Source: Flavobacteriaceae bacterium UBA3611
GTDB taxonomy: Bacteria; Bacteroidota; Bacteroidia; Flavobacteriales; Flavobacteriaceae
Assembly (NCBI GenBank): GCA_002375495.1
Contig: DFLU01000007.1
Location: 164,886 to 228,885, forward strand
Length of the DNA stretch: 64,000 nucleotides
Direction of reading: 5' to 3'
Every line of letters starts with the position of its first letter. Position 1 is the first letter of the stretch. The notes beneath the pieces are model-generated. The model was not told the origin of the DNA. It made no database searches and was given only the letters and a program-made list of their open reading frames with translations. Positions 23,778 to 33,247 of this stretch are shown one piece after another. The position numbers and the translations under genes are program-made.

Positions 23778-25700
23778 TTAGTGTGATGGTAATTCTAAGA
23801 TAACTTTGCTTCCATTTTTATCACTCTCAAGTGTAATTTTTCCATTAAGATTATCTGCACGCGCTTTTATATTTGTGAGTCCGCTACTACTTTCTGAAAT
23901 ATCCTTCAGTTCATAACCTTTTCCATTATCGACTATTTCGATCTTTGCAGGGTTTTCAGCATAGACATAGACTTCAATTTTAGTTGCTTCGGAATGTTTC
24001 ACGGCATTGTTTACTGCCTCTTGTATTATTCTAAAAACATGCATGGTCTGCGACGGGTCTAAGGAAGATGAATTTTCACCTTTTTTATGAACCAGTACTG
24101 CTATGCCCGTAGTATTCGCAACTTTATGCGCCAAGTACCTTATTCGCTCGGCAAGATCGTCCCAGGTTACCGAACTATGGTTCATCACCCAAATGGTGTC
24201 GCGTAAATCTCTGATTGCCTCTTCGCTAAAATTGGAGAGGTCATCCAGTTTCTGTTGTGTCACTGCTTCGCTTGTCTTGTTGAGGCCCATGCCTATATTT
24301 TGTGCCGCACTTGCCAAATAGGTGAGTTGCGAACCTATATTATCATGTAGTTCTTTAGAAATTCGGAGTCGTTGTTCTTCTAATTTATTTTTAGTCTCAA
24401 CCGTTGCCAATGCTTCCTTCAATTCTTGTTCTTGACGTTGTTGCTTTATTTTAAGTCGCTGTTGTCTGTATACCAAAAACCCTATAAATACCAAGAGGAA
24501 TGCCCCTCCTGCCAACAAGCTCGTAATTAATCGTTGTGAGGATAATTCGGCTTCCTTTAATTCTAATTGTTGTTCCTTTTCCTTGGTTCTAAATTCCGTC
24601 TCTTTCTGTTGAATAACCTCTATATTCTTGACATTGTACATACTATCTAGCGCCTTTTCATATCGCAAAAAATAAGGGTCTGCTTCCAATGGCTTACCCC
24701 GTAACATGAGGTTGGTACTTTTAAAAAATAGGTATTCCCGGTTTCTTATATCGGGCATATTGTTCGTCTCAATTATGCTGTCTACGATAGTAATATACTT
24801 TACAGCTTTCTCAGGTTGGTTAGACATATTGTACCCCCAAATAACACCGCTGAGTGCTTCAATAATTTTAAAATCTTCGAGACCAGCATCTACACTCATC
24901 TCGTACGCTTTTATATACGCTGGTATGCCACGATCAAAATCACGTTTCCTTGAAAGAACAGAAGCGATACATGTTTGATTGCCCGCAGCACCGTAGGCAT
25001 CATCTACTTTGTTTGCCTCTACCACACCTTTTTTAAATGTCTGGAGTGCCTCATCGTACATCAACAATTCCATTTGGCAAATACCTAAATTCCAGAGGGC
25101 CCTTGCTTTTAGTTGGGAATCGAACTTTTGTTGATACATTAGCGAATTTTCTATATACGGAATGGCCTGCTCATAGCGTTTCATGTTCAGTAATGCCATT
25201 CCCACATTGTTATTGGCCATGGCTATCGCACTAGGTTCATCCTCTAATCTTTTCGCTGTTTCTAGGTATTCTAGGTATTTAACTGAAGCCTTCGTATAAT
25301 CTGATTGAAGCGCATACGAATTTCCAGCAATATTGAACAACCGCGCCTTTAGGTCAAGCAAACCTTCTTCCTCGAAAAACGGATGAAGCGAATCTGATAC
25401 TGCAATGGCAGCTTTATATTTTCCCTGATCGTATAGGTCACGGCAATTAATAAAGGCAAGTCTTAATTCCGTTTCTCTATCTGAATTCTGTCTGGCAAAG
25501 GCCAAGCCTTCCTTATAATATTCTTTAAACAGTAACGTATCTGGTTTTAATTGTTGCACTAGCGCTTTATAGGCAGCCGCTTTCGCATTCACATCATTAG
25601 ATGTAGCAATTACCTGCTTTAGGCTGTCTATTTTCTGTTCTTGGGCATATAGTGGAGCTAACAAAAGTGAAGCTAACACCAATAAGAACGATTTTACCAT
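23778..25700 (-). CDS. TPR-containing sensor histidine kinase (NarL/HisKA_3 type)
   Basis: 640 residues from ATG 25700, where a signal peptide (MVKSFLLVLASLLLAPLYAQ) begins. The longer frame to 25811 would run through a terminator and is rejected. A periplasmic domain of about six tetratricopeptide repeats (about 40-330) is followed by one transmembrane helix and a coiled segment. The HisKA_3 phosphoacceptor is ELHDNIGSQL (His452), and the HATPase domain has QEAVNNAVKH, VDNGKGYEL and GLTNIKARA. No response regulator gene is adjacent. Confidence 0.9.
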   Translation of the reverse strand: MVKSFLLVLASLLLAPLYAQEQKIDSLKQVIATSNDVNAKAAAYKALVQQLKPDTLLFKEYYKEGLAFARQNSDRETELRLAFINCRDLYDQGKYKAAIAVSDSLHPFFEEEGLLDLKARLFNIAGNSYALQSDYTKASVKYLEYLETAKRLEDEPSAIAMANNNVGMALLNMKRYEQAIPYIENSLMYQQKFDSQLKARALWNLGICQMELLMYDEALQTFKKGVVEANKVDDAYGAAGNQTCIASVLSRKRDFDRGIPAYIKAYEMSVDAGLEDFKIIEALSGVIWGYNMSNQPEKAVKYITIVDSIIETNNMPDIRNREYLFFKSTNLMLRGKPLEADPYFLRYEKALDSMYNVKNIEVIQQKETEFRTKEKEQQLELKEAELSSQRLITSLLAGGAFLLVFIGFLVYRQQRLKIKQQRQEQELKEALATVETKNKLEEQRLRISKELHDNIGSQLTYLASAAQNIGMGLNKTSEAVTQQKLDDLSNFSEEAIRDLRDTIWVMNHSSVTWDDLAERIRYLAHKVANTTGIAVLVHKKGENSSSLDPSQTMHVFRIIQEAVNNAVKHSEATKIEVYVYAENPAKIEIVDNGKGYELKDISESSSGLTNIKARADNLNGKITLESDKNGSKVILELPSH

Positions 25701-25777
25701 GATAAAAGATTTGGCTCTAAGGTAAAACACTCTAGCAAGTCTCGCAAAAATTTGTAATTCAGGTTTCAAGAAATAAG

Positions 25778-25803
25778 GAAAGTCCGCAGCAGGGCGGACT
25801 TTC
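25778..25803 (-). terminator. Probable terminator of the M57 metallopeptidase gene
   Basis: A perfect inverted repeat GAAAGTCCGC (25778-25787) / GCGGACTTTC (25794-25803) with a 6-nt loop. On the minus strand it is followed by a T-rich tract. It lies 29 bp beyond the metallopeptidase stop. Confidence 0.65.
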
Positions 25804-25831
25804 TTCAACATACCTAACTCATTTAGGTTGG

Positions 25832-26692
25832 TTAATACATATTTCTGAGTGCGGTAATGTCGTTGCCATTAAATTCGCCGTCTTCATTTGCGCTAAAACA
25901 TGCTAGCATGATTGAGGTGGAATCGTATCCGGTGGGGGTTCCAGTAATATGAACTGCTCCTACACCTGCTGAACCTTCGTTAGTATTCTGACCGCAGCTT
26001 TGGCGACTGAACCAATCGGTATGTCTAAAGCCAACAGAGTGACCAATTTCGTGGGTAATAACATGCTCATTTACGTTGGTGTCATAACCGCTAAGCCCGT
26101 AAATTTGCACATATTTATTTGGAAGTCCGTTACTTGGAAATCCAGCACTACCACCCGCGCCACCTGGATTGTTCACAGTATTGTTATACACAACCATATC
26201 TTTACTCTGGTAATTGGTACCGAACGTAAGTGTAAAACTTATGGAGACACCACTTAACCTGTTGTAGTTGTTCACAGCCCATTGCAGTGCGGTTCTTTCT
26301 TTGCTAGATAAGGCTTGATTTCCTCCTGTATATCCAATAATAGAGATGTTTCTGCCTTGGCTCACCAAGTTGAACGTACTGTATTGTCTTGTACCCGACT
26401 CTTCGGCTAATTTAGCCAACGACAGGAGTTGTGCTTCCGTCATGGTAATATCATCTTCAAAGAACAACCGTTCTTCAGAGGTACCATCAGGGAAGTGAAA
26501 TTGCCCATAGCGGATAAAATTAACATTCAATTCTAGGGTGTTGGCGGCATCGATCACTTTTTGGGGAATTTCTTTGATCACTTCTGCCGTGTCATTATTT
26601 TCGGGGATTGTTTGGTCTTCGTCTTTAGAACAAGAAACCACTGTTAGACCGAGGCATATCATGCCTAATAGTCCAAATTTAAAATTTTTCAT
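25832..26692 (-). CDS. M57-type zinc metallopeptidase lipoprotein (HEIGH)
   Basis: 286 residues. The lipobox LTVVSCSK and a short acidic linker precede a catalytic domain with ITHEIGHSVGFRHTDWF (HExxHxxGxxH zincin motif, about residue 212) and a downstream Met in SIMLACF. This fits peptidase family M57 (dual-action HEIGH). It is probably exposed at the cell surface. Upstream sequence 26693-26867 is AT-rich and carries no gene. Confidence 0.88.
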   Translation of the reverse strand: MKNFKFGLLGMICLGLTVVSCSKDEDQTIPENNDTAEVIKEIPQKVIDAANTLELNVNFIRYGQFHFPDGTSEERLFFEDDITMTEAQLLSLAKLAEESGTRQYSTFNLVSQGRNISIIGYTGGNQALSSKERTALQWAVNNYNRLSGVSISFTLTFGTNYQSKDMVVYNNTVNNPGGAGGSAGFPSNGLPNKYVQIYGLSGYDTNVNEHVITHEIGHSVGFRHTDWFSRQSCGQNTNEGSAGVGAVHITGTPTGYDSTSIMLACFSANEDGEFNGNDITALRNMY

Positions 26693-26867
26693 AAGAGTTG
26701 ATGGAATTAAATTAGTAAATAGTTACAATGTTAGGTTTGTTACGATAAATGTAAATAAAATTATCGATAATACAATAAAATGATGCTTTTATTGATGATT
26801 CATTAGTAAACCTGTGTAATTATTACACATCTTTTATTCCACTAAATTGGTAGGATAGTTCTGAAAA

Positions 26868-27143
26868 TCAGACGATTTCCGCAGAAAGTCCCGCATCAAG
26901 CAGCATTCCGCAGCGAGGCTTTAAATCTGAAAGTGAACCGGTTTTTACGGTGCATTTTCCTTTATAATGAACAATTATAGAGCATTGTTCGGCTTGTTCT
27001 GGTGTGTGCTCACATGCGTAAATAAGGGTATCGATTACGTGGTCGAAAGTATTCACGTCGTCATTGTATAGCACAATTTCATTCTGTTTTTTAACGTCTT
27101 CTGCTAACAGAAGATCTTCTAAATGTTTTTCTTGTGTACCCAT
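26868..27143 (-). CDS. clpS: ClpS, adaptor of the ClpAP protease
   Basis: 91 residues. ClpS motifs LYNDDVNTFDHVIDTL and the C-terminal region rich in conserved Cys/Gly are present. It delivers N-end-rule substrates to the Clp protease. It lies 6 nt after prmA in the same orientation. Confidence 0.92.
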   Translation of the reverse strand: MGTQEKHLEDLLLAEDVKKQNEIVLYNDDVNTFDHVIDTLIYACEHTPEQAEQCSIIVHYKGKCTVKTGSLSDLKPRCGMLLDAGLSAEIV

Positions 27144-27149
27144 GATGTA

Positions 27150-27986
27150 CTAATTTACAAATTTTGCGGCAATCCAGTTGTTTTTTTCCTTATTCTGAAC
27201 GAATTTCAGACCTAAATTATTGCAAGATTCAGTAATTATTGGCAAGTCTTCTTTATAAAAGCCGCTTAAAAACAAGACACCACCTTTGGTGAGATTATTT
27301 ACATAAGTGGCCATATCTTGCAGTAAGATATTTCGGTTAATGTTCGCAATAATCATATCGTACGCAGCATCGTTAGGAATCACCTCAGCACCACCCAACA
27401 TAACATTTATGGAGCCTTGGTCATTTCGCAATGCATTTTCTTCACTATTCTCTACACACCAAGTATCAATATCAATAGCATCAATTTCTGTGGCACCCCG
27501 CATGCCCGCAAGTATGGCTAATACAGCAGTACCACAGCCCATATCTAGCACTTTCTTGTCCTTACAATCTGTTTCTAACAAATGCTGCAACATCATAAAG
27601 GTAGTTTCGTGGTGCCCCGTTCCGAAACTCATTTTTGGTTCAATCACAATTTCAAAAGGTACATTATACGGCTCGTGAAAAGGCGCACGTACGGCACATG
27701 TTTCTGCCACGACGATAGGCTTGAAGTTTTTTTCCCACTCGGCATTCCAGTTTACTTGTTTGATTTCTTTCTGCTGAAAAGTAATCTGAAACGCCGGCGA
27801 TTGCAAGATGTTGATATCATCCAAAATATCTTTATTCCAATCGGTTTGTTGGATGTACGCCTGCACTCCATCTTCAGTTTCCACAAAACTTTCAAAACCA
27901 GCGTACCCCAATTCGGCAATCAAGATTTCTGTTGCTGGTTGTACAGGTTCTACTTTAAACGTATATTCAATATAAATAGGCACCAT
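27150..27986 (-). CDS. prmA: Ribosomal protein L11 methyltransferase
   Basis: 278 residues from ATG 27986 (4 nt beyond the tpiA stop; the frame runs on to 28007 inside tpiA). The N-terminal substrate-recognition domain (about 1-105) precedes a Rossmann methyltransferase with MSFGTGHHETT, KVLDMGCGTAVLAI and MIIANINRNIL. It trimethylates ribosomal protein L11. The order tpiA-prmA-clpS is typical of the Flavobacteriia. Confidence 0.93.
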   Translation of the reverse strand: MVPIYIEYTFKVEPVQPATEILIAELGYAGFESFVETEDGVQAYIQQTDWNKDILDDINILQSPAFQITFQQKEIKQVNWNAEWEKNFKPIVVAETCAVRAPFHEPYNVPFEIVIEPKMSFGTGHHETTFMMLQHLLETDCKDKKVLDMGCGTAVLAILAGMRGATEIDAIDIDTWCVENSEENALRNDQGSINVMLGGAEVIPNDAAYDMIIANINRNILLQDMATYVNNLTKGGVLFLSGFYKEDLPIITESCNNLGLKFVQNKEKNNWIAAKFVN

Positions 27987-27990
27987 AGGT

Positions 27991-28746
27991 CTATTTTCCA
28001 AACGCATTTACAATAGCCATAAAATCGTCTGCTTTTAAAGAAGCGCCACCAATAAGACCTCCGTCTACATCTTTCTTGCTAAAAATATCTGCTGCGTTAT
28101 TAGGTTTCACACTTCCTCCGTACAAAATTGAAATGTTGTTGGCGATCCCATCCCCATATTGTTGGGATATGGTCTCCCGAATAAAAGCATGCATTTCTTG
28201 TGCTTGTTTAGGTGTAGCAGTCTCGCCAGTACCAATGGCCCAGACGGGTTCGTAGGCAATCACAATCTGTTCCCAACTTTCTTTAGACGTATGGAAGAGT
28301 CCGCGGTCTAGCTGTGTTTTTATCACTTCAAAATGTTCACTATGTTCTCTATCAGATAGTTGTTCACCCACACAAAAAATAACGGTCATTTCTTTTTCGA
28401 GGGCTGTATCTACTTTTTCGGCAAGCAAAGCATCTGTTTCATGAAAGTCTGAACGGCGTTCACTATGACCAATAATTACGGTGTTCACCCCTACACTTTT
28501 CAGCATACTAGCTGAAATTTCACCTGTAAAAGCTCCTTTATCAGACTGGTGCATGTTTTGGGAAATTACCTCTACTGGGTGCTCCCGCAAGGTTTGATAA
28601 GCAGGGTATAAGTTTGTAAATGCGGGTGCAACCATGACCGCTACATCTTCAGGGAAGACCTGCTTTTTCAACTCTGCTAAAAGGTCTTGGGTAGCTGCAA
28701 GATCGTTGTTCATCTTCCAATTCCCCGCTACTATTTTTTTTCTCAT
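27991..28746 (-). CDS. tpiA: Triose-phosphate isomerase
   Basis: 251 residues, full length. It has GNWKMN at the N-terminus (Asn/Lys substrate contacts), catalytic His in IIGHSERR, catalytic Glu in IAYEPVWAIGTG and the phosphate loop ILYGGSVKPNN. It interconverts dihydroxyacetone phosphate and glyceraldehyde 3-phosphate in glycolysis. Confidence 0.96.
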   Translation of the reverse strand: MRKKIVAGNWKMNNDLAATQDLLAELKKQVFPEDVAVMVAPAFTNLYPAYQTLREHPVEVISQNMHQSDKGAFTGEISASMLKSVGVNTVIIGHSERRSDFHETDALLAEKVDTALEKEMTVIFCVGEQLSDREHSEHFEVIKTQLDRGLFHTSKESWEQIVIAYEPVWAIGTGETATPKQAQEMHAFIRETISQQYGDGIANNISILYGGSVKPNNAADIFSKKDVDGGLIGGASLKADDFMAIVNAFGK

Positions 28747-28865
28747 ATATATTTCCGCACAGGCGGTTCTATTTAATTAATAAAAAGTCTATGAAATGGT
28801 ATTAACTGACAAAACAAAAACTGATGCTTCCTAAAATCAATTAATTCCGAAGTAGGCTACGCTAA

Positions 28866-29942
28866 TCACTGCTTACTAATCTTCGGATCGAGCCAACCAT
28901 AAATAATATCTACAAAGATATTGATTACAATAAACAATGTGGCAATTACTAATACTGCTCCCATAATGATAGGCAAGTCTAAGGTGTTTAGCGCATCTAC
29001 AATTTCCTTACCGAGGCCGTTCCAGCCAAAAATATATTCAACAAATACAGCACCTGCTAACATCGATGCAAACCAACCAGATATGGCTGTCACTACTGGA
29101 TTCAACGAATTTTTTAGCGCGTGACGCCTAATGATATTCCAAAAGGAAAGGCCTTTCGCCTTGGCCGTACGAATGTAGTCTTGACCTAAAACCTCTAACA
29201 GGGAATTTCGCATTAACTGTGTCACCACGGCCAACGGGCGAATGCCTAAAACTACTGCGGGGAGAATCAAATTTTTCCACTGTATATAACTTCCTTCCCC
29301 AAAATCATCAACTTCATAAAGGCTGCCGGTCATATTCAAGTTTGTGTACTCATGCAACACATACCCGAACAACCACGCAAATATAATCGCACTAAAAAAA
29401 GATGGAACACTCATTCCAAAAGTGCTCACTAATTGAATGAGTTTGTCTATCCAGCCATCTTTAAACAATACTGAAACAATACCCAACAAAACACCTAAAA
29501 TCATGGCTATTATTATGGCTGAAACTGCTAGCACAAACGTATTGGGTAGCGTCTCAGCAATAACTGAGCTTACGGCTTTTCCATTTTTCTGAAACGATTC
29601 GCGCAAATAAGGCCACTTTAAAACCACTTGGGTTCCTCCTGCTGCAAACAGCGGCGTTGCTGAATATTTATCTTCAGAAAGAAACGTATAGTTGTTAGGG
29701 TCTGTACTGTGGAAAGATACAGGTGCCAAGTCATTTAAATAGTACAAATACTGTATTGAGACTGGCTTATCGAAGCCATACTTTTTTTTCACGTTGGCGA
29801 GTTGTTCTGCATTTTCATTTTGCCCCAACATCATACGTGCTGGATCTCCAGGAAGTATGGTAAATAAAAAGAAAATAACTGTGACCACCCCAAAAAGTGT
29901 GAGCAGTGCGTATCCTATTTTTTGAAGCACATATTTTCCCAC
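28866..29942 (-). CDS. Lone OppB/DppB-type ABC permease
   Basis: 358 residues with six transmembrane segments. The N-terminus is typical of OppB/DppB (GYALLTLFGVVTVIFFLFTILPGDPARMMLG), and the C-terminal half has the EAA-type loop (RTAKAKGLSFWNIIRRHALKNSLNPV). Between TM1 and TM2 there is a periplasmic loop of about 60 residues longer than usual. No cognate OppC, ATPase or binding protein is nearby. It overlaps the preceding DoxX-family stop by 1 nt. Confidence 0.88.
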   Translation of the reverse strand: MGKYVLQKIGYALLTLFGVVTVIFFLFTILPGDPARMMLGQNENAEQLANVKKKYGFDKPVSIQYLYYLNDLAPVSFHSTDPNNYTFLSEDKYSATPLFAAGGTQVVLKWPYLRESFQKNGKAVSSVIAETLPNTFVLAVSAIIIAMILGVLLGIVSVLFKDGWIDKLIQLVSTFGMSVPSFFSAIIFAWLFGYVLHEYTNLNMTGSLYEVDDFGEGSYIQWKNLILPAVVLGIRPLAVVTQLMRNSLLEVLGQDYIRTAKAKGLSFWNIIRRHALKNSLNPVVTAISGWFASMLAGAVFVEYIFGWNGLGKEIVDALNTLDLPIIMGAVLVIATLFIVINIFVDIIYGWLDPKISKQ

Positions 29943-31651
29943 TAAGTTCGGTTTACATCGTCTAAAGTGAGTGCGCGGTATTCAAAATCTTCTCCGAACA
30001 AATCTTTGGCATATTCTTCTATTGTTTGGGTAAAACCGGCTTCTTTTCTACGTTCGTTCACGGTTTCAGGGTTTTCGATGGGCCAAATGTACGAGCCGTT
30101 ATCATTTGACATTCCCTGGGTACCGTATACTTGCATTTTACCCTCATTCATAAGATAACGGTCCTCCATCATAGCAACCAGACGGAATGGTAATTCACCT
30201 TCTTCACCCGCCTTTTTAATGAGAGGTAAGTACGTTGGTATCTTATCTGGGTTATGTTGCACCACATACCAAGCAGCTGTGTTGGTAGGTTCGCCAACCA
30301 TGCTGATTCCCGGATATCCTTTTTCGTTAAAAACGCGTTCAATAAAAGCCATATTGGCACTGTCTATCGCTTCTTGCATGGTCCAAAGGTTTCCATTGTA
30401 TTCGGCTTCAGAAAGACCCATTTCTTCGCCCATCTGTTTTCTAGCTTCAGGTGTGTCTGCCTGCATTAATTTTCGGTACCGTTGATCTAGTACCGCAATA
30501 CTATCAAGGCGTTGCTTCAGCCCTACATCGAAAGCAGGTATGGCTTTTTCCTTTTTCTCGAGCTGTAACTCTTGAGCGTCGTTCCAATGTAATTTCTGCT
30601 TAATGGTTCCTTTTTGTAATTCGAGTATTCCCGGATTACTTCTAACGATCGTTTTTAGCGTAGTCTCATCACAGAAGTAAAATTTGAAATTCAATTTATA
30701 GTCTTCAACCAATTGGGCAGTTTTTTCTTGGCTAGAAGCCGACAAGCCAATCACTTGATATCCTAGTTCGAGGGCACGATCTGTTTCTTTCTTGATATTG
30801 CTATAACCATCAAATTCGGTGTTCTGTAAATTGTAAGCTATCACCACGATCAGGTTTTCTGCCTCTAGGAATTGAGTGGTATAATTTTCACCTTCTCTTT
30901 CAATACTGAAATCGTGCACGGGTGGTTCGTATCCTTTCTGAATTTCGGTGGTTTCTACCCCAATAAATTCTCCCTCTTGCTGCGGATAGTCGCCATTGGT
31001 GGTTACAATCACCTCTTCTCCGTTAACATTAAATTTCCAATTGTATTCGAAGATAGGTTTGGGCGCTCCTTCAGGAACCTCCATCCCTTTCTGAATATTT
31101 GCCCCAATCTTATATGCTCTAAAATCAATCCAAGGTAAATGTTGCAACACATAATACGCAAATACCATACACGCAATAAAACTTACAAAGACGATAATGG
31201 TGCGTCCAAATTTTGAAAAGAACGGTTGTATGTGTTTTTTTCCGAAGAAAAGAATCAAGATCATGATACTGAGCACTACATCTTTCCAGAACGATTCCCA
31301 CGGAGTCAGTTTAAGGGCATCACCAAAGCAACCACAATCGGTTACCTTATTGAAGTACGCCGAATAAAAAGTAAGAAATGTAAAGAACACGATCATTAGA
31401 AGCAGGCTCCACAGGGTAAACTTCTTGGCATACCCTACGATGAGCATGATACCCAACAGTACTTCAAAAATTACGACAAAAAGTGCAATGACGAGTGCAA
31501 AGGGAACTAAAAATTCGAGGTTGAGCACATCGGGCGCAAAATAATCTTTCAACTTAAATGAGAATCCTACGGGGTCATTCAACTTTATAAATCCGCTGAT
31601 GATAAAAAATATCCCGACAAATATCCTGAGAAAACCTACAATGTATTTCAT
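29942..31651 (-). CDS. DoxX/MauE-like membrane protein fused to a DUF6624 domain
   Basis: 569 residues. The N-terminal third has four transmembrane helices of the DoxX/MauE type with a CGCFG motif (about residue 108). A periplasmic thioredoxin-like region (about 185-380) follows, as in the BT_3928 family. The last 190 residues, ending around YAKDLFGEDFEYRALTLDD, resemble DUF6624, with AAWYVVQHNPDK near residue 480. The fused tail is an unusual extension. MauE-type proteins pass electrons to periplasmic disulfides. Substrate unknown. Confidence 0.8.
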   Translation of the reverse strand: MKYIVGFLRIFVGIFFIISGFIKLNDPVGFSFKLKDYFAPDVLNLEFLVPFALVIALFVVIFEVLLGIMLIVGYAKKFTLWSLLLMIVFFTFLTFYSAYFNKVTDCGCFGDALKLTPWESFWKDVVLSIMILILFFGKKHIQPFFSKFGRTIIVFVSFIACMVFAYYVLQHLPWIDFRAYKIGANIQKGMEVPEGAPKPIFEYNWKFNVNGEEVIVTTNGDYPQQEGEFIGVETTEIQKGYEPPVHDFSIEREGENYTTQFLEAENLIVVIAYNLQNTEFDGYSNIKKETDRALELGYQVIGLSASSQEKTAQLVEDYKLNFKFYFCDETTLKTIVRSNPGILELQKGTIKQKLHWNDAQELQLEKKEKAIPAFDVGLKQRLDSIAVLDQRYRKLMQADTPEARKQMGEEMGLSEAEYNGNLWTMQEAIDSANMAFIERVFNEKGYPGISMVGEPTNTAAWYVVQHNPDKIPTYLPLIKKAGEEGELPFRLVAMMEDRYLMNEGKMQVYGTQGMSNDNGSYIWPIENPETVNERRKEAGFTQTIEEYAKDLFGEDFEYRALTLDDVNRT

Positions 31652-31694
31652 TCCTTATTTATTTAATTTGTTCAATTCCCGCTTGAGGGAGGCT

Positions 31695-31768
31695 AGGGGT
31701 GTCGTATTAAATTTATACGATGGTCTGGAACACCCCTGAAGTCCACTAGACCCCTGAAGTCCACTAGA
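31695..31768. repeat. Inverted-repeat and tandem-repeat element between genes
   Basis: AGGGGTG (31695-31701) pairs with CACCCCT (31731-31737), and inside it TCGTAT (31702-31707) pairs with ATACGA (31715-31720). Directly after come two perfect 18-bp copies of CCCCTGAAGTCCACTAGA (31733-31750, 31751-31768). It may be a degenerate miniature repeat. No gene is present here. Confidence 0.7.
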
Positions 31769-31786
31769 GGGAGCACTTCATAATAA

Positions 31787-32326
31787 TTATTCCACTGATA
31801 GGTGAATCAGCGCAAAAACCGCATAATTAATCATATCCTGATAATTGGCATCAATTCCTTCGCTCACCAAAGTTGCACCTTTGTTATCTTCAATTTGTTT
31901 CACCCGCAATAATTTCTGGAGAATGAGATCGGTTAAACTCGTTACCCGCATATCGCGCCACGCCTCTCCATAATCATGGTTTTTATCGAGCATTAATTGT
32001 TTCGTTTCAGCAATTTTCTCATCGTAGAGCTGCGTTGCTTCCTCTAATGAAAGATCGGGCTGTTCTACCACTCCTTTTTCAATTTGAACCAATGCCATCG
32101 CACAATAATTGATGATCCCAATAAACTCACTTTCTTGGCCCTCGTCTACTTTTTGCTCTTTATTTTGCTGCAGGCCCCGAATACGTTGGGCCTTGATAAA
32201 AATTTGGTCGGTAAGCGACGGAAGACGCAAGATACGCCACGCACTGCCGTAATCTTTCATCTTATTTATGAACAGCGAGCGACATGTCTCTATCACTTCG
32301 TTGTACTGTTCTGAAGTATCTGCCAT
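31787..32326 (-). CDS. DUF1599 protein (duplicated domain)
   Basis: 179 residues made of two copies of the DUF1599 (nucleotide-modification-associated) domain. Each has the signature KDYGSAWRILRLPSLTDQI or HDYGEAWRDMRVTSLTDLI, followed by a K/R-rich helix and an MINYA/IINYC segment. It is a conserved bacteroidetal housekeeping gene of unknown activity, divergent from folP. Confidence 0.88.
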   Translation of the reverse strand: MADTSEQYNEVIETCRSLFINKMKDYGSAWRILRLPSLTDQIFIKAQRIRGLQQNKEQKVDEGQESEFIGIINYCAMALVQIEKGVVEQPDLSLEEATQLYDEKIAETKQLMLDKNHDYGEAWRDMRVTSLTDLILQKLLRVKQIEDNKGATLVSEGIDANYQDMINYAVFALIHLSVE

Positions 32327-32378
32327 AGCGTTCTTTAGAATTTGCGTAAATTTCGCTTAAATATCTTAAAATAGAAAA

Positions 32379-33212
32379 TTGTATACACTTAATTGTAAGG
32401 GTTCTTTACTAGATCTATCGGTTCCCAAAATTATGGGAATCATTAATGTTACTCCAGATTCGTTCTATGACGGCGGCAACACCACAGTACTTAGAGATGT
32501 GATTGCCAAGGCTGAAAAAATGGTGAATGATGGTGCCACCTTCCTCGATATAGGTGGGTATAGCTCTAGGCCCGGGGCTACAGATATTTCAGTAGCCGAA
32601 GAAACCGGACGTGTTATTCCAGTGATTGAAGCGTTGCGTCGTGAATTTCCCAATACGTACCTCTCTATAGACACCTTCCGCAGCAGCGTTGCCGAAAAAG
32701 CAGTAGCCGCTGGAGCAGCCATGGTGAACGACATTAGTGGCGGAAGTTTAGACCCCAATATGTTTGCCACCGTTGCCCAATTGCAAGTACCCTATATTTT
32801 AATGCATCTAAAGGGAAATCCGCAAAATATGGCTTCCTTAGCGCATTATGAAAATGTTACAAGAGAAGTTCTTTATTATTTTTCTGAAAAATTAGCTGAA
32901 GCAAGGGCGGCGGGTATTAATGATATTGTGGTAGATCCCGGCTTCGGATTTGCAAAAACGGCAGATCATAATTTTCAATTGTTGCAATCGCTCGAGCTAT
33001 TCCAGTCGCTTGAAGTACCGTACTTGGTCGGACTCTCACGCAAATCGACAGTCTATAAAACCTTAGGCGTAACACCAGACCAAGCCCTTAACGGCACGAC
33101 GGTGCTCAACACCATTGCCTTACAAAAAGGCGCTTCCATCTTGCGGGTTCATGATGTAAAAGAAGCCAAAGAATGTGTTATGCTGTTACAAGCAATGCAC
33201 AATACAGACTAA
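32379..33212 (+). CDS. folP: Dihydropteroate synthase
   Basis: 277 residues with a TIM-barrel pterin-binding fold: IMGIINVTPDSFYDGG, DIGGYSSRPGA, NDISGG, VDPGFGFAKT and LVGLSRKS. It condenses 4-aminobenzoate with 6-hydroxymethyl-dihydropterin diphosphate in folate synthesis. The start is taken at TTG 32379. It is followed by cdaA 35 nt downstream. Confidence 0.95.
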   Translation: MYTLNCKGSLLDLSVPKIMGIINVTPDSFYDGGNTTVLRDVIAKAEKMVNDGATFLDIGGYSSRPGATDISVAEETGRVIPVIEALRREFPNTYLSIDTFRSSVAEKAVAAGAAMVNDISGGSLDPNMFATVAQLQVPYILMHLKGNPQNMASLAHYENVTREVLYYFSEKLAEARAAGINDIVVDPGFGFAKTADHNFQLLQSLELFQSLEVPYLVGLSRKSTVYKTLGVTPDQALNGTTVLNTIALQKGASILRVHDVKEAKECVMLLQAMHNTD

Positions 33213-33247
33213 TTTTATACCTTTAACCAACTTAAATTGCACTGCCC

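Noticed and set aside
23761..23785. CACACTA/TAGTGTG inverted repeat between the YeeE/YedE and kinase genes
   Set aside because: The T run lies in the loop, not after the stem, and both arms are coding or stop codons. It is too weak to call a terminator.
25701..25811. N-terminal extension of the histidine kinase
   Set aside because: It runs through a perfect hairpin terminator of the neighbouring gene and hides the signal peptide that starts at 25700.
26813..26829. TGTGTAA-TTA-TTACACA palindrome downstream of clpS
   Set aside because: The half-sites resemble the operator but the spacing is 3 instead of 6 and no -7 box or gene start is placed correctly.
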